Shown piece after piece: positions 33,877 through 43,850 of a DNA stretch of 64,000 bases (position 1 is its first letter; each line of letters opens with the position of its first letter). Both the position numbers and the translations under genes were made by a program. The DNA comes from Shimia gijangensis. GTDB taxonomy: Bacteria > Pseudomonadota > Alphaproteobacteria > Rhodobacterales > Rhodobacteraceae. The notes under the pieces were generated by a model that was not told where the DNA came from, did not search any database, and saw only the letters and a list, made by a program, of their open reading frames with translations. The DNA is taken from NCBI RefSeq assembly GCF_900142085.1, contig NZ_FQZQ01000016.1, positions 1 through 64,000 on the forward strand. Direction: 5' to 3'.

Positions 33877-36654
33877 TTACTCCGCCGCGACTGATCCTTC
33901 GACCTTCTCAACCTTCACAGCCGAGAATTTAAACTCGGGAATTTTCCCGTAAGGGTCAATTGCAGGGTTGGTCAGAACGTTGGCTGCCGCCTCAACATAA
34001 GCAAAGGGCACGAACACCATATCTTCGGCAATCGCGCGATCCGCGCGCGCCATGATCTCAATTGAGCCACGGCGTGTTGTCAGGCGGATCATCTCACCGG
34101 GCTCAACACCCATCAATTTGAGCGTACGCGGGTTCAGAGAACAGTTGGCCTCAGGCTCAACCGCATCCAGAACCAGCGACCGACGCGTCATGGACCCTGT
34201 GTGCCAATGCTCCAGCTGACGACCGGTGGTCATGATCATCGGGTACTCTGCATCCGGCGCTTCATCGGGCGGGATCACGCTGGCCGGTGTGAACCGGGCG
34301 CGACCATCCGTGCGGGGGAATCCATCGCCAAACACAATCGCCTGACCGGGGTCAGTGGGTGTCAGGGACGGATAGGTGATGCTTTCGGTTTTCAGACGAT
34401 CCCATGTAATGTTGTCCAGCGACTTCATGGTCTTTTTCATCTCGTCAAAGACCTGAGACACATCCGTGTAGCCCCAGTTCAGACCAACACGCTCGGCCAG
34501 TTCGGTGGTGATTTTCCAATCCTCGCGGGCGTCTCCCGGAGGCGTCACCGCAGGGCGCACACGTTGCACTTGACGGTTGGTATTCGACACGGTGCCGTTC
34601 TTTTCATAAAGCGTCGACGCCGGAAGAATAACGTCCGCATAGTTGGCGGTTTCGGTGAGGAAGATGTCCTGCACAACCAGCAATTCCAACTTGGCAAAAG
34701 CATCACGGGCGTGTTCGACGTCCGGGTCGGACATGGCCGGGTTTTCGCCCTGAATATACATGCCTTTGATGTTGCCCGCATAGACTTGATCGACAATCTC
34801 GGTGACGGTCAGACCCTTTTCGGCACTGAAATCATCCGAGTCCCAAACGTCGGTAAACTTCTCGCGGATCGCATCGTCGGTCACGGATTGGTAATCCGGC
34901 AGGAACATCGGAATGAGGCCCGCATCAGACGCGCCTTGCACGTTGTTTTGACCGCGCAACGGGTGCAGACCCGCACCGGGCTTGCCGACATTGCCGGTCA
35001 TCAACGCCAATGAAATCAGGCAGCGTGAATTGTCCGTGCCGTGGATGTGCTGGCTGACGCCCATGCCCCAGAAAATCAGGCCCGCTTTGGCATTTGCAAA
35101 GGTGCGCGCCACGCGACGCAGCTGATCCGGGCTGACGCCGCAAATCTCGCTCATCGCTTCGGGCGAAAACTGCGCCAGGTGTTGTTTTTCGGCTTCCCAG
35201 TTTTCCGTGAACTGATCGATATAAGCTTGATCGTAAAGGCCTTCTTCGACGATCACATGCATAATCGCGTTCAGCATCGACACGTCCGCACCGGGGCGGA
35301 ACTGAACCATTTCATCGGCAAAACGGCGCAGGCCGACGCCGCGCGGATCCATCACAATCATCTTGCCGCCGCGTTTGGCGAATTGTTTGAAATAGGTCGC
35401 GGCAACCGGGTGATTTTCAATCGGGTTACAGCCGATGACGATCGCCACATCCGCATTTTCAATTTCGTTGAAGGTGGCGGTGACGGCACCGGAACCAACA
35501 TTTTCAATCAGCGCAGACACGGATGAGGCATGACACAGCCGCGTACAGTGGTCGACGTTGTTGTGTTTGAAACCCTGACGGATGAATTTCTGGAACAGAT
35601 AGGCTTCTTCGTTGGTGCATTTGGCCGAGCCAAAGCCCGCAACCGAACGGCCGCCGTGATCTTCACGAAGCCCGACCAGACCTTTGGCGGCGACATCCAT
35701 CGCCTCTTCCCACGTCGCCTCACGGAAGTGAGTCGACAGATCGCCGGGATCAACGTTCAGGCCCTTGGCGGGCGCATCTTTGCGGCGGATCAGGGGTTTG
35801 GTCAGGCGGTGTGGGTGGTGGATATAATCAAAGCCAAAACGACCTTTGACGCAAAGTCGATTTTCGTTGGCCGGGCCGTTCAGACCTTCAACATATTTGA
35901 CCTTACCGTCTTTGACTTTCAGCGAAACTTTGCAGCCCACACCACAGAACGGGCAGACGGTTTCAGTCTCAGAATCAAAATCACCGCGGTCACCGACCTG
36001 ATTGTCATCGACAATCGCGGCGGGCATCAAAGCGCCGGTTGGGCAGGCCTGTACGCATTCGCCACACGCCACACATGTCGAGGCACCCATTGGATCCATA
36101 ATGTCAAAGGTCGGATAGGCGTCGTGCCCGCGACCGGCCATGCCAATCACATCGTTGACCTGGACTTCGCGGCAGGCACGCACGCAAAGACCGCAGGAAA
36201 TACAGGCGTCCAGATTGACCGACATCGCCACATGCGAGTCGTCCAACAACGGAATGCGGCCTTCTTCGACTTTCGGAAAACGGCTCTCGGTGACACCGCT
36301 TAGGTCGGCCATGTCCCACAGATGCGAAGATTTGTCGTGGGCTTCTTCGCGGGCGGGCTGATCAGCGACCAGCATTTCCACAACCATCTTGCGAGCATTC
36401 TGGGCGCGGGCCGAGTTTGTTGTGACAACCATACCTTCGGCAGGTTCACGAATACAGGACGCCGCCAGCGTACGTTCGCCTTCGATTTCGACCATACAGG
36501 CACGACAATTGCCATCAGGGCGATATCCCGGTGCAGGCTTGTGGCACAAATGTGGAATCACCAAACCTCGGCCGTTGGAAACTTCCCAGATGGATTCTCC
36601 GGCTTGAGCGGTGACGGTTTCGCCGTCCAGCGTAAACGTGATGGTCTCGGACAT
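33877..36654 (-). CDS. fdhA: Formate dehydrogenase alpha subunit (Mo/W-bis-MGD)
   Basis: 925 residues. The N-terminal 2Fe-2S ferredoxin domain has [20 protein letters not shown]. Two 4Fe-4S ferredoxin motifs follow ([15 protein letters not shown] and [15 protein letters not shown]). The catalytic domain begins with [12 protein letters not shown], has its active-site Cys in CTRLCHASS, and ends in a C-terminal MopB domain. This is the FdsA-type architecture of NAD-linked cytoplasmic formate oxidation. No fdsB, fdsG, fdhD or fdsC gene is next to it. GGGAGA precedes the ATG at 36654. Confidence 0.93.
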   Translation of the reverse strand: MSETITFTLDGETVTAQAGESIWEVSNGRGLVIPHLCHKPAPGYRPDGNCRACMVEIEGERTLAASCIREPAEGMVVTTNSARAQNARKMVVEMLVADQPAREEAHDKSSHLWDMADLSGVTESRFPKVEEGRIPLLDDSHVAMSVNLDACISCGLCVRACREVQVNDVIGMAGRGHDAYPTFDIMDPMGASTCVACGECVQACPTGALMPAAIVDDNQVGDRGDFDSETETVCPFCGVGCKVSLKVKDGKVKYVEGLNGPANENRLCVKGRFGFDYIHHPHRLTKPLIRRKDAPAKGLNVDPGDLSTHFREATWEEAMDVAAKGLVGLREDHGGRSVAGFGSAKCTNEEAYLFQKFIRQGFKHNNVDHCTRLCHASSVSALIENVGSGAVTATFNEIENADVAIVIGCNPIENHPVAATYFKQFAKRGGKMIVMDPRGVGLRRFADEMVQFRPGADVSMLNAIMHVIVEEGLYDQAYIDQFTENWEAEKQHLAQFSPEAMSEICGVSPDQLRRVARTFANAKAGLIFWGMGVSQHIHGTDNSRCLISLALMTGNVGKPGAGLHPLRGQNNVQGASDAGLIPMFLPDYQSVTDDAIREKFTDVWDSDDFSAEKGLTVTEIVDQVYAGNIKGMYIQGENPAMSDPDVEHARDAFAKLELLVVQDIFLTETANYADVILPASTLYEKNGTVSNTNRQVQRVRPAVTPPGDAREDWKITTELAERVGLNWGYTDVSQVFDEMKKTMKSLDNITWDRLKTESITYPSLTPTDPGQAIVFGDGFPRTDGRARFTPASVIPPDEAPDAEYPMIMTTGRQLEHWHTGSMTRRSLVLDAVEPEANCSLNPRTLKLMGVEPGEMIRLTTRRGSIEIMARADRAIAEDMVFVPFAYVEAAANVLTNPAIDPYGKIPEFKFSAVKVEKVEGSVAAE

Positions 36655-36848
36655 AGATGTCTCCCTATTCCGGCGCACTCTAACCTGCCCTGCATAATTT
36701 ACGAGTCGCCCATTCCGACAGAGCATCGCCGATTTGCGCCAAGCAGGGGCCGAATTCGACCCAACGTTTCCGGTGAATTACGGGCGATTACCCCTTTTCC
36801 GAGCGCGCATGCTGGCTTAGGCAGAGCGCAATTGTTTACGAGGGTCTC

Positions 36849-37502
36849 ATGCCGCACATTACACTGGTTCGCCACGGTCAAGCCAATACCGAAGCCCGCG
36901 ACGAAGAAAGCTATGACAAGCTGTCTGAACTTGGCCATCAACAGGCCCGATGGCTGGGCGCGCATATGCAGGCAACCGGTGATCGGTTTCAGCGCGTCTA
37001 TAGCGGCACAATGGTGCGACATATCGAAACCGCCGACGGGATCGGCGTGGATTTGGAACCGTTGCGAGATGACCGTCTGAACGAAATTGCCTATTTTGAT
37101 CTTTCACGTCTGATGGAAGAGCAACATGGGTTGCTTATTCCGACCGAGCGGGAAGGCTTTGTTGAGCATCTGCCTAAGGTTTTGGGCACCTGGCAAGAAG
37201 GCCGGATCGAAGGGGCGCCAGAAAGTTTTGAACAGTTCCACAGCCGCGTGCAGGATATCATGACCGAGATCGCAGCGGGCGACGGTCGGGCGTTGGTGGT
37301 GACGTCCGGTGGGCTGATCGGGATGGTGCTGCGCCAGACACTTAACTTGGATGTGTCAGGTTGGGCGCAGATGTGTCTGGCGATCATGAACACATCGGTG
37401 CACCGCTGGCATATGGTATTGGACCGTCCGTTGCTGACGCAATTCAACGGAGTGCCGCATCTGGAAACACCAGACCGGCACTATGCGCAAACGCATCTCT
37501 AA
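36849..37502 (+). CDS. Histidine phosphatase family protein
   Basis: 217 residues. The catalytic RHG motif is TLVRHGQANTEA. YSGTMVRHIETAD carries the second Arg, and ALVVTSGGLIGM the place of the second catalytic His, where here a Ser-Gly-Gly replaces the usual SHGG. Family members are phosphatases or mutases; the substrate is unknown. The altered second motif could lower activity or change specificity. It is divergent from the formate dehydrogenase gene. Confidence 0.85.
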   Translation: MPHITLVRHGQANTEARDEESYDKLSELGHQQARWLGAHMQATGDRFQRVYSGTMVRHIETADGIGVDLEPLRDDRLNEIAYFDLSRLMEEQHGLLIPTEREGFVEHLPKVLGTWQEGRIEGAPESFEQFHSRVQDIMTEIAAGDGRALVVTSGGLIGMVLRQTLNLDVSGWAQMCLAIMNTSVHRWHMVLDRPLLTQFNGVPHLETPDRHYAQTHL

Positions 37503-37522
37503 TTGTTGGGTTTACGGAACAA

Positions 37523-37699
37523 TCAAGCCGCTTTGTCAGCGTGATCCTTGTGCACGAACTTGCAATCGCAATAAGGGCATTCAACCCAACCGTGCTCGTT
37601 CGGCATTTGTAGCCAAACGCGGGGATGCCCGCCTTCGCCGCCGTCACAAGCCACTTTGTAGCTGTCCACAATCTTGGTTTCTGGCGCGTCGGTTGTCAT
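37523..37699 (-). CDS. Small CHCC-type zinc-finger protein
   Basis: 58 residues. The core [17 protein letters not shown] followed by [13 protein letters not shown] gives a Cys-His-Cys-Cys zinc site. It matches the zf-CHCC family related to the NDUFS6/NUMM accessory subunit of complex I, common in alphaproteobacteria. ATG at 37699 chosen, since the longer frame overlaps the promoter region of the divergent ABC gene. Role in complex I assembly or stability is inferred from the family. Confidence 0.85.
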   Translation of the reverse strand: MTTDAPETKIVDSYKVACDGGEGGHPRVWLQMPNEHGWVECPYCDCKFVHKDHADKAA

Positions 37700-37796
37700 C
37701 TGCCGGATCCTTATCAGTTTCGTACCGGTTGTCGTTTTGGGCCGGTTTCGATATGCGCAAATATGAGCGATCCAACGCCCGGGGGCAAGAGCAGCC

Positions 37797-38729
37797 ATGA
37801 CGCAGAACGCAATTGAAATTACAGCCTTGCAGAAAACCTATCGTGGTGGGCGTGGTGAGCCGGAAAAACACGCCCTGAACGGCGTTGATCTGTCCATTCC
37901 GGCAGGTTCAATTTTTGGCCTTCTCGGCCCGAACGGAGCCGGCAAATCAACGCTGATCAACATCCTTGCCGGATTGGTTATCAAGACATCAGGCAATGTG
38001 AAAATCTGGGGGTTTGACCAAGACCAGAACCCACGTCAGTCACGCGCCGCGATTGGGGTGATGCCGCAAGAGCTGAACCTCGATCCATTTTTCTCACCGC
38101 GAGGTGCTTTGGAAGTTCAGGCAGGTCTTTACGGTGTGCCCAGGGCCCAGCGCCGCAGTGATGAAATTCTTGAGATGGTTGGCCTTGCAGACAAGGCTGA
38201 CGCTTATGCCCGCACCCTTTCTGGCGGTATGCGTCGACGGTTGTTGCTGGGCAAGGCGCTGGTGCATCAGCCCCAAGTTCTGGTGTTGGACGAACCCACA
38301 GCAGGCGTGGATATTGAGCTGCGCCAGATGTTGTGGAGCAACATTCGCAAGCTTAATCAGGACCGCGGCATGACCGTTATTCTGACCACGCACTATCTGG
38401 AAGAAGCCGAAGAGATGTGCGACGAGATTGCCATCATTAATCAGGGTAACCTGATCGCCCGGGATAGTACGTCGAATCTTTTGGGGCAGATGGATGCCAA
38501 AACGCTGGTGATTGATCCGGTTTCTATGCCTCAGACATTGCCTTCAGCTGACGGAATCACGGTTGAGCAACGCGCCAATGGCACCCTCGCATTTACGTAT
38601 CAATCAACCAAAACCACCGCAGAAGAAGTTCTAAGTGTTGTGCAATCTGCGCAAATCCACATTCGCGATGTGAAAACCGAGCAAGCCGATCTTGAGGACG
38701 TTTTCCTGAAGCTGACCAGTAGCCGCTAG
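37797..38729 (+). CDS. ABC transporter ATPase, DrrA/CcmA-like
   Basis: 310 residues. Walker A is GPNGAGKST, the signature [12 protein letters not shown], and Walker [13 protein letters not shown], followed by the H-loop [11 protein letters not shown]. The accessory C-terminal domain (about 225-310) is typical of the drug/polysaccharide-exporting ABC-2 type ATPases. No ABC-2 permease gene is adjacent, so its partner is elsewhere or lost. It overlaps the convergent DUF1203 gene by four bases at the stops. Confidence 0.9.
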   Translation: MTQNAIEITALQKTYRGGRGEPEKHALNGVDLSIPAGSIFGLLGPNGAGKSTLINILAGLVIKTSGNVKIWGFDQDQNPRQSRAAIGVMPQELNLDPFFSPRGALEVQAGLYGVPRAQRRSDEILEMVGLADKADAYARTLSGGMRRRLLLGKALVHQPQVLVLDEPTAGVDIELRQMLWSNIRKLNQDRGMTVILTTHYLEEAEEMCDEIAIINQGNLIARDSTSNLLGQMDAKTLVIDPVSMPQTLPSADGITVEQRANGTLAFTYQSTKTTAEEVLSVVQSAQIHIRDVKTEQADLEDVFLKLTSSR

Positions 38730-39193
38730 GGCCGATCTATTTTCAACCGATAACAATTGTTGGCGGCAGAGCGAACATGGACGTAGGCCACTTTGGGATG
38801 GTCCAAAATTCTTTCGGCGCGCAGTTCAACATCTGCGCAGGCCACGACCTCACCCGTGCCATAAACAATCCTGTCATCAGAATCATATCCACGCAGCAAC
38901 AGATCGGCTGTGTTTTTCATAATCTCTGGCCGAATTGCCGGATTGTCCGGAGCAGAACAACGTGTGGCGCATAGGAAAACCGGCCCGGTTTCGGCATAAG
39001 GCTGTGTATGACCAAACGGGCGATGGGCAAACACCAGCATGTCCGCCCCTTTTGGAATGTAGCTCAAACAATGACGACATGGGTTACCACTTCCGTCCGA
39101 AGTTGACCGCTCGGGGCGGTGACCATAGGCGTCGCCCTCATCTGCTTGATACGCGCGCGCCTGTTCCGTGGGGATTGGGTGATAGTGCAGCAT
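38726..39193 (-). CDS. DUF1203 family protein
   Basis: 155 residues, soluble. It contains CRHCLSYIPKGADMLVFAHRP, FLCATRCSAP and the C-terminal VRSAANNCYRL, in line with DUF1203. Function unknown. ATG at 39193 follows GAGGATG. The five cysteines are noticeable for a small cytosolic protein. Confidence 0.8.
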   Translation of the reverse strand: MLHYHPIPTEQARAYQADEGDAYGHRPERSTSDGSGNPCRHCLSYIPKGADMLVFAHRPFGHTQPYAETGPVFLCATRCSAPDNPAIRPEIMKNTADLLLRGYDSDDRIVYGTGEVVACADVELRAERILDHPKVAYVHVRSAANNCYRLKIDRP

Positions 39194-39263
39194 TGAACAT
39201 CCTCTTGTGACCAAGGGTGTTGTGCACCGCAACCAACGCTAAAACGATCCGTTTCTTGCGCAT

Positions 39264-40841
39264 TCAGTCTGCAAAAAGATGACCTGTGCTGGCAATCTTG
39301 TCTGCCGTGTCCTTATCGATCGACAAGAAATCCTGAAGAACGGCAATGTGCTGTTCTTTTGTGTCAACCTGCCGCATTCGCACGTGGTTTTCGAAATCTG
39401 CATCCCGAATGCGATCACTTTCCAGCACCATGTCCTGACGGATGGTTGGCAACAGTCGCTGAATCGTCTCGGCTGGCGTTTGCGGGCCCGCCAAGCCAAT
39501 CCGCATCGCATGACCAATCAGATAGTCATCCGGAAAGGCACACTCAATTTCCAATAGTCGGGTTGCGGAACGATCCCCGAAAAAGTCGTGCAGCAGGTCC
39601 AGTGAAGACGGGTCCAGACATATCAAAAGACGATCCGTGTCATAGTAATCAAACAACATCCGGGCCAAAGCGCGACGGTGACGTGTGCGTTTGTTCAGCG
39701 TGGCCTGAATGCCGCCGAGATCAGGGAGCGGCGTGTTCTCTTCGTTGAACAGATAGGCAATCGACTGAATGTCTGTTTCGGTTCGAATTTTATCCAGAAG
39801 ACGTTTGGCAACATGCCACTTTTTACAGACGATAATCATCAGTTCGCGATCACGCCCCAAGGTCGATTCCGTCTCCCAGAAGCGGCTGGCGAAACGGCGG
39901 CCTATACGTCCCCGGCCTGTCAGGAATTTGAACAGGCTTGGCCCTTCGGCAGAAATCTGAAAATTCACCCCGGTTTTCGCAAAAAGCTCACCTAAGCGAT
40001 CTTTAAGCTCTTCCGCTTCCGCGCTGATTTTGCGCGCAAACAGATAATCCTGACTAAGCAGCAAGTCATAGTGGTCATTGTAAAACGTAAGCGGCATTCC
40101 GTAGTCGGTGAACATCAGGAACGTCAACGTACGGGTGCGGATTTCCTGTTCTGGAATGAAATGGCGCACAACGGTCTGAAAAAATGTCTCATCCGGAATC
40201 CAGGTTGTCCGGAAGAACCGCATGACGTCTCTGCGCTTGCGGGTAAATTCCAGCACTGTTTCGATTGTGCGGCGCCGCAGGCACCACCATTGCGAACCGA
40301 TCTGCACCTGAATGTCTTCTGGGATTTTGCGAGTAAGGCCCAGTTTGCGTTGAATATTGAATGACAAATAGAACCGCCATTTGCGGGTGCGTTCATTAAA
40401 GAAATGCCGGTAGATCAGCCGCTCTTCTCTGAAACCGGTTTTGATCCAGTTGCTTTCGAAATAGTCGTAGCTCTCAATGAAATCGCAGTCATTGTTATCG
40501 AGGTAATCGTGAATAAAATCAGCGGTTTTGATCGGTTGGCAGTCTCCGGACAGCATGTAAAAATGGGTCGCTCTGGGAAACCGTTTGACCGCAGCCTCAA
40601 CGGCATAAAGCGTGGCCTGCACCAAAGACCACTCGCCCCATCCACATTTGATACGTTTGCCCGCGAACACCACATTGGGATTATTAAAAAGTGCCTCGTG
40701 AATCACCTCAAAATCGGCGCGGTTGGCCCGCGCATCAAAGTGAATCGAGATATAATCACCCGCTGCAGTCAAACGTTTGGCTTGCTTGATGATCGCCTCT
40801 GGATCCTTGTGACACAGCAGAATGAAGGCGATTTTTGCCAT
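39264..40841 (-). CDS. Core-2/I-branching-type glycosyltransferase with C-terminal DUF5928 region
   Basis: 525 residues. The N-terminal 250 residues follow the branching beta-1,6-N-acetylglucosaminyltransferase fold (GT14): AFILLCHKDPEAI, GEWSLVQATLYAVEAAV, HFYMLSGDCQPIK, GSQWWCLRRRTIE and WIPDETFFQTV. The remaining half matches the DUF5928 extension I know from Rhodobacterales. No signal peptide or membrane segment, so it works on the cytoplasmic face, probably on a surface glycan. It is divergent from a sulfotransferase gene 149 bp away. Confidence 0.82.
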   Translation of the reverse strand: MAKIAFILLCHKDPEAIIKQAKRLTAAGDYISIHFDARANRADFEVIHEALFNNPNVVFAGKRIKCGWGEWSLVQATLYAVEAAVKRFPRATHFYMLSGDCQPIKTADFIHDYLDNNDCDFIESYDYFESNWIKTGFREERLIYRHFFNERTRKWRFYLSFNIQRKLGLTRKIPEDIQVQIGSQWWCLRRRTIETVLEFTRKRRDVMRFFRTTWIPDETFFQTVVRHFIPEQEIRTRTLTFLMFTDYGMPLTFYNDHYDLLLSQDYLFARKISAEAEELKDRLGELFAKTGVNFQISAEGPSLFKFLTGRGRIGRRFASRFWETESTLGRDRELMIIVCKKWHVAKRLLDKIRTETDIQSIAYLFNEENTPLPDLGGIQATLNKRTRHRRALARMLFDYYDTDRLLICLDPSSLDLLHDFFGDRSATRLLEIECAFPDDYLIGHAMRIGLAGPQTPAETIQRLLPTIRQDMVLESDRIRDADFENHVRMRQVDTKEQHIAVLQDFLSIDKDTADKIASTGHLFAD

Positions 40842-40990
40842 ATCGGAAACTGAAACCCTACTTTTGTATTGATTGTTTACCTAGATAGTGGTGAACGGAC
40901 GTTGAATAAACAGACTTTTTTTGCTTTTTTGTCGGTAGGACAAACTGTGGCCGAATTGTTGAGCCTCAGAATTGATGGAGACATTGTTTC

Positions 40991-41809
40991 ATGGGCTTTC
41001 CCGGCACCTGGATGACTGAAAGCGAAAGCGTCGTGTATCGGGTTGTACCGAAGTGCGCCTGCTCAACGATTGGTCAGATTATGTATTACTCTGATCACGG
41101 CGAATTTTTTGACGGTGACATTCACGACGCGAACAGTGGCTTGCACAAGTGGGCTATTGAAACGAGCCAGGCCGCAATCACCAAGAATGTACGATCGCAT
41201 TCCTCTTACGCCTTCACATGTGTACGAAATCCTTACACGCGCATTCTGTCTTCATTTTTTGACAAAATCTGTGGAATTCAGCGCAACGGAAGACGGTATC
41301 GCGGTAACCTTGTGCCAACCCTGATCCAAAAATACGGCATCGAAGTTGGCGGCGATGACGGCAAACAGGAATTTGACCAGATTCAAAGCTTCCGCCGATT
41401 CCTGTTGTTTGCACGAGACACCATCCGTTGGCGTCGCCCGATGGATCCCGACATTCACTGGTCGGCCATGTCAGGCCACGTGTCGACTTTCATTGTCAAT
41501 GGCGGCACCTACGACAAGATTTTCTTCACTGAGACATTCAACGAAGGCATGCAGCAGGTGCTTGATGGTATCGAAACGGCACATACAGTCGATCTGAAAA
41601 CGATTCCGCGTTTCAACGAATCCGAAGGTCATGGCCCCAAGAGATTGCATCCGGTGGAAGACTATTTTGACGATCTGTCGATGCATCTTGTGTACGAGAT
41701 TTTCAAACGGGACTTTGATTTGTTTAAATATGACTTCAAAGACCCTTCGAACAAATTCCCCATCGGCGAGATCGATCTGGACGAAGTACACGCCAAATTG
41801 GGCGATTGA
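40991..41809 (+). CDS. Sulfotransferase family 2-type protein
   Basis: 272 residues. The PAPS 5'-phosphosulfate loop is VVPKCACSTIGQ, and the 3'-phosphate site is TCVRNPYTRILSSFFDK. These mark the carbohydrate sulfotransferase-like family. It has no signal peptide. It would transfer sulfate from PAPS to a glycan or small molecule. Its location opposite the branching-type glycosyltransferase suggests joint action in making a sulfated surface glycan (inference). Confidence 0.85.
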   Translation: MGFPGTWMTESESVVYRVVPKCACSTIGQIMYYSDHGEFFDGDIHDANSGLHKWAIETSQAAITKNVRSHSSYAFTCVRNPYTRILSSFFDKICGIQRNGRRYRGNLVPTLIQKYGIEVGGDDGKQEFDQIQSFRRFLLFARDTIRWRRPMDPDIHWSAMSGHVSTFIVNGGTYDKIFFTETFNEGMQQVLDGIETAHTVDLKTIPRFNESEGHGPKRLHPVEDYFDDLSMHLVYEIFKRDFDLFKYDFKDPSNKFPIGEIDLDEVHAKLGD

Positions 41810-41888
41810 GGAAATCTCCGTAACGGAACTCTCGACAAGTCGTGAATTGGCGATGAACCTAACCTGAATTCTTCAGGAGGACCGCGCC

Positions 41889-42518
41889 ATGATATTTTAT
41901 GATTGTTCAACTGCACCAAGCCCGCGCCGGGCGCGCATGCTGATTGCCGAAAAAGGCATAGATGTCGAAAAACACGACGTTTCTCTCGCCAAAGAAGAAC
42001 AGCTTTCGGCAGAGTTTCTGGCCATCAATTCTGGCGCGACTGTGCCGGTTTTGATCACGGAAACTGGTGTCACACTAACCGAAAACCTTGGTATTGCGGC
42101 CTATCTTGAAGCCCGCTTTCCTGAACCTGCTTTGATGGGGAACACGCCCGACGACAAGGGTGCGATCCTGATGTGGACCGCAATCGCCGAAGGACAGTGC
42201 GGGCTTGCGGTGGCCGAAGCCCTTCGAAATTCCAATCCACATATGAAAGATCGGGCGATCCCCGGCCCCGAGAATTTTGAGCAAATCCCACAGCTGGCCG
42301 AGCGCGGGCTGCGTAGAATTGATTTGTTTTTCGACAAATTGGATCAAAGGTTGCAAGGTCGCGACTTTATCGCCACCCAGGACTTTAGCCTGGCAGATAT
42401 CACCGCATTTGTGCTCGTCGATTTCGCGCGTGTTGTTCAAAAACGCGTTTCAGACACGCACCCAGACCTGAAACGCTGGTATGAGGCGGTTAAATCCCGG
42501 CCCTCTGCTCAGCTTTAA
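41889..42518 (+). CDS. Glutathione S-transferase family protein
   Basis: 209 residues. The N-terminal thioredoxin-like domain begins IFYDCSTAPSPRRARMLI, with SGATVPVLI carrying the cis-proline. The all-helical C-terminal domain includes FSLADITAFVLVDFAR. Ser11 or Thr12, near the family's catalytic position, could activate glutathione. AGGAGG lies eight bases before the ATG. A hairpin follows at 42531. Confidence 0.88.
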   Translation: MIFYDCSTAPSPRRARMLIAEKGIDVEKHDVSLAKEEQLSAEFLAINSGATVPVLITETGVTLTENLGIAAYLEARFPEPALMGNTPDDKGAILMWTAIAEGQCGLAVAEALRNSNPHMKDRAIPGPENFEQIPQLAERGLRRIDLFFDKLDQRLQGRDFIATQDFSLADITAFVLVDFARVVQKRVSDTHPDLKRWYEAVKSRPSAQL

Positions 42519-42683
42519 CTCGCTAAAGAATTGGGAGGCCCCCAACAGACCTCCCAAACGGCATACTTCGCCATACTCGCCCAGCTTGGTGTACGGCGGC
42601 CCCAATTGTAAAAGATCAGGGTTGAGATGCCTCCGACAGTGAGGAATCTGGCACGTGATTGACTGCTTCAGAAGCCTTTTCAC

Positions 42684-42715
42684 GTGAATTGCAGTCAATT
42701 ATCGTGAGTTGCAGT
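42684..42715. repeat. Two 12-bp direct repeats, 20 bp apart
   Basis: GTGAATTGCAGT at 42684-42695 and GTGAGTTGCAGT at 42704-42715 differ at one base. The start-to-start distance is 20 bp, about two helical turns, like a tandem operator. No annotated gene starts nearby. Confidence 0.6.
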
Positions 42716-42807
42716 GGAAAAAATTTGCTATGAACTGACGAAACGCCAACCCACCGGTTAACTGGTCGTGCAAGCAAAACCATAGTCTCGACAGGCACCG
42801 ACCCTCC

Positions 42808-42838
42808 AAAAAAAGAGGCCCGGATCAAGTCCGGGCCT
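42808..42838 (-). terminator. Terminator of the orphan response-regulator gene
   Basis: Perfect 9-bp stem, AGGCCCGGA (42816-42824) with TCCGGGCCT (42830-42838), loop of five. On the minus strand it is followed by C and a run of T (complement of 42808-42815). It lies about 160 bp after the regulator stop. Confidence 0.85.
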
Positions 42839-42994
42839 AGTCCAACAGGGAGGTGCATATCATTACCCGGACATGCACGGGATCTGTTAAAAACTATCTA
42901 TGTGTCAGGCTAGCCCGACTCATTGATCCACATCAAAGCTACTGAAAGCTTGCCGGATAAGTGTTGCCAAATTGTTTCATTTTCCGTGGATAAT

Positions 42995-43681
42995 TTACGC
43001 TACAAGCCGATATCCGCCGGATTCAGTGATCAAAAGGCGCGCGTTTGACGGGTCTGGTTCGATCTTTTGGCGCAAGCGATAGATGTGAGTTTCAAGCGTA
43101 TGCGTGGTGACACCTGCGTTGTAACCCCAAACTTCATGCAACAATACATCACGGGCCACGACGCCCTCGGTGGACCGGTAGAGGAATTTCAGGATATTTG
43201 TTTCCTTCTCGGTCAGGCGTATTTTCTTCTCGTCTTCAGCGATCAAAATCTTCATCGCTGGTTTGAAGGTATACGGACCAAGCTGAAAAACAGCATCCTC
43301 AGATTGTTCGTGTTGGCGCAACTGAGCCCGAATCCGGGCCAGCAGAACCGGAAACTTGAATGGCTTGGTCACGTAATCATTGGCGCCCGCATCGAGCCCA
43401 AGAATAGTGTCCGCATCGGTATCATGGCCGGTCAACATCAACACCGGGCATTTAACGCCTTGTTTACGCATCAGACGACACAGCTCGCGGCCATCGGTAT
43501 CCGGCAGACCCACATCAAGGATCATCAAGTCATAAAGACCCTCTTTGGCCTTAACCATCGCCTCGGCGCCATTGGCCGCTTCGAAAACATCAAAGTCCTC
43601 GGTCATCACCAGCTGTTCGGACAGCGCTTCGCGCAGATCGTCATCATCGTCTACCAAAAGGATCTTTTTGAGTTGGGCCAT
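42995..43681 (-). CDS. Orphan OmpR-family response regulator
   Basis: 228 residues. The receiver starts KKILLVDDDDDLREAL, with phospho-Asp in LMILDVGLPDTDG and the conserved Lys in YVTKPFKFP. The winged helix includes RLTEKETNILKFL, LLHEVWGYNAGV and THTLETHIYRLRQKIE. GGAGG five bases before the ATG at 43681 fixes the start. No kinase gene is adjacent. The gene is strongly conserved in style with roseobacter regulators, but I cannot name its regulon. Confidence 0.92.
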   Translation of the reverse strand: MAQLKKILLVDDDDDLREALSEQLVMTEDFDVFEAANGAEAMVKAKEGLYDLMILDVGLPDTDGRELCRLMRKQGVKCPVLMLTGHDTDADTILGLDAGANDYVTKPFKFPVLLARIRAQLRQHEQSEDAVFQLGPYTFKPAMKILIAEDEKKIRLTEKETNILKFLYRSTEGVVARDVLLHEVWGYNAGVTTHTLETHIYRLRQKIEPDPSNARLLITESGGYRLVA

Positions 43682-43850
43682 CCGGGCCTCCTGTTGTCGT
43701 TCTTCGGTCTCTGAACTATTCATTTGGTTCGGTTTCACGTTTGAGACAAGAATTGCTGCAATTCTCTCACGCGGTCGTGTAATCGCACGGTCAAATGTTT
43801 CATATTGCTACAAACAGGGCTACATCTGACTTTCCAGTCCCGAGGATGAC

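Larger units (their letters stand above)
42519..42994. other. Convergent intergenic region with repeats and hairpins
   Basis: 476 bp between two convergent genes. It holds a perfect 8-bp inverted repeat (TTGGGAGG 42531-42538, CCTCCCAA 42550-42557) that could end the GST transcript. A direct repeat GTGARTTGCAGT follows at 42684-42695 and 42704-42715. The response-regulator terminator lies near 42816-42838. No convincing reading frame. Confidence 0.55.

Noticed and set aside
33877-36654. Selenocysteine-type formate dehydrogenase
   Set aside because: The active-site residue is a Cys codon (CTRLCHASS); no in-frame TGA.
43739-43850. FMN riboswitch upstream of ribA
   Set aside because: The gap to the divergent regulator gene is short and I see none of the conserved RFN-element blocks.
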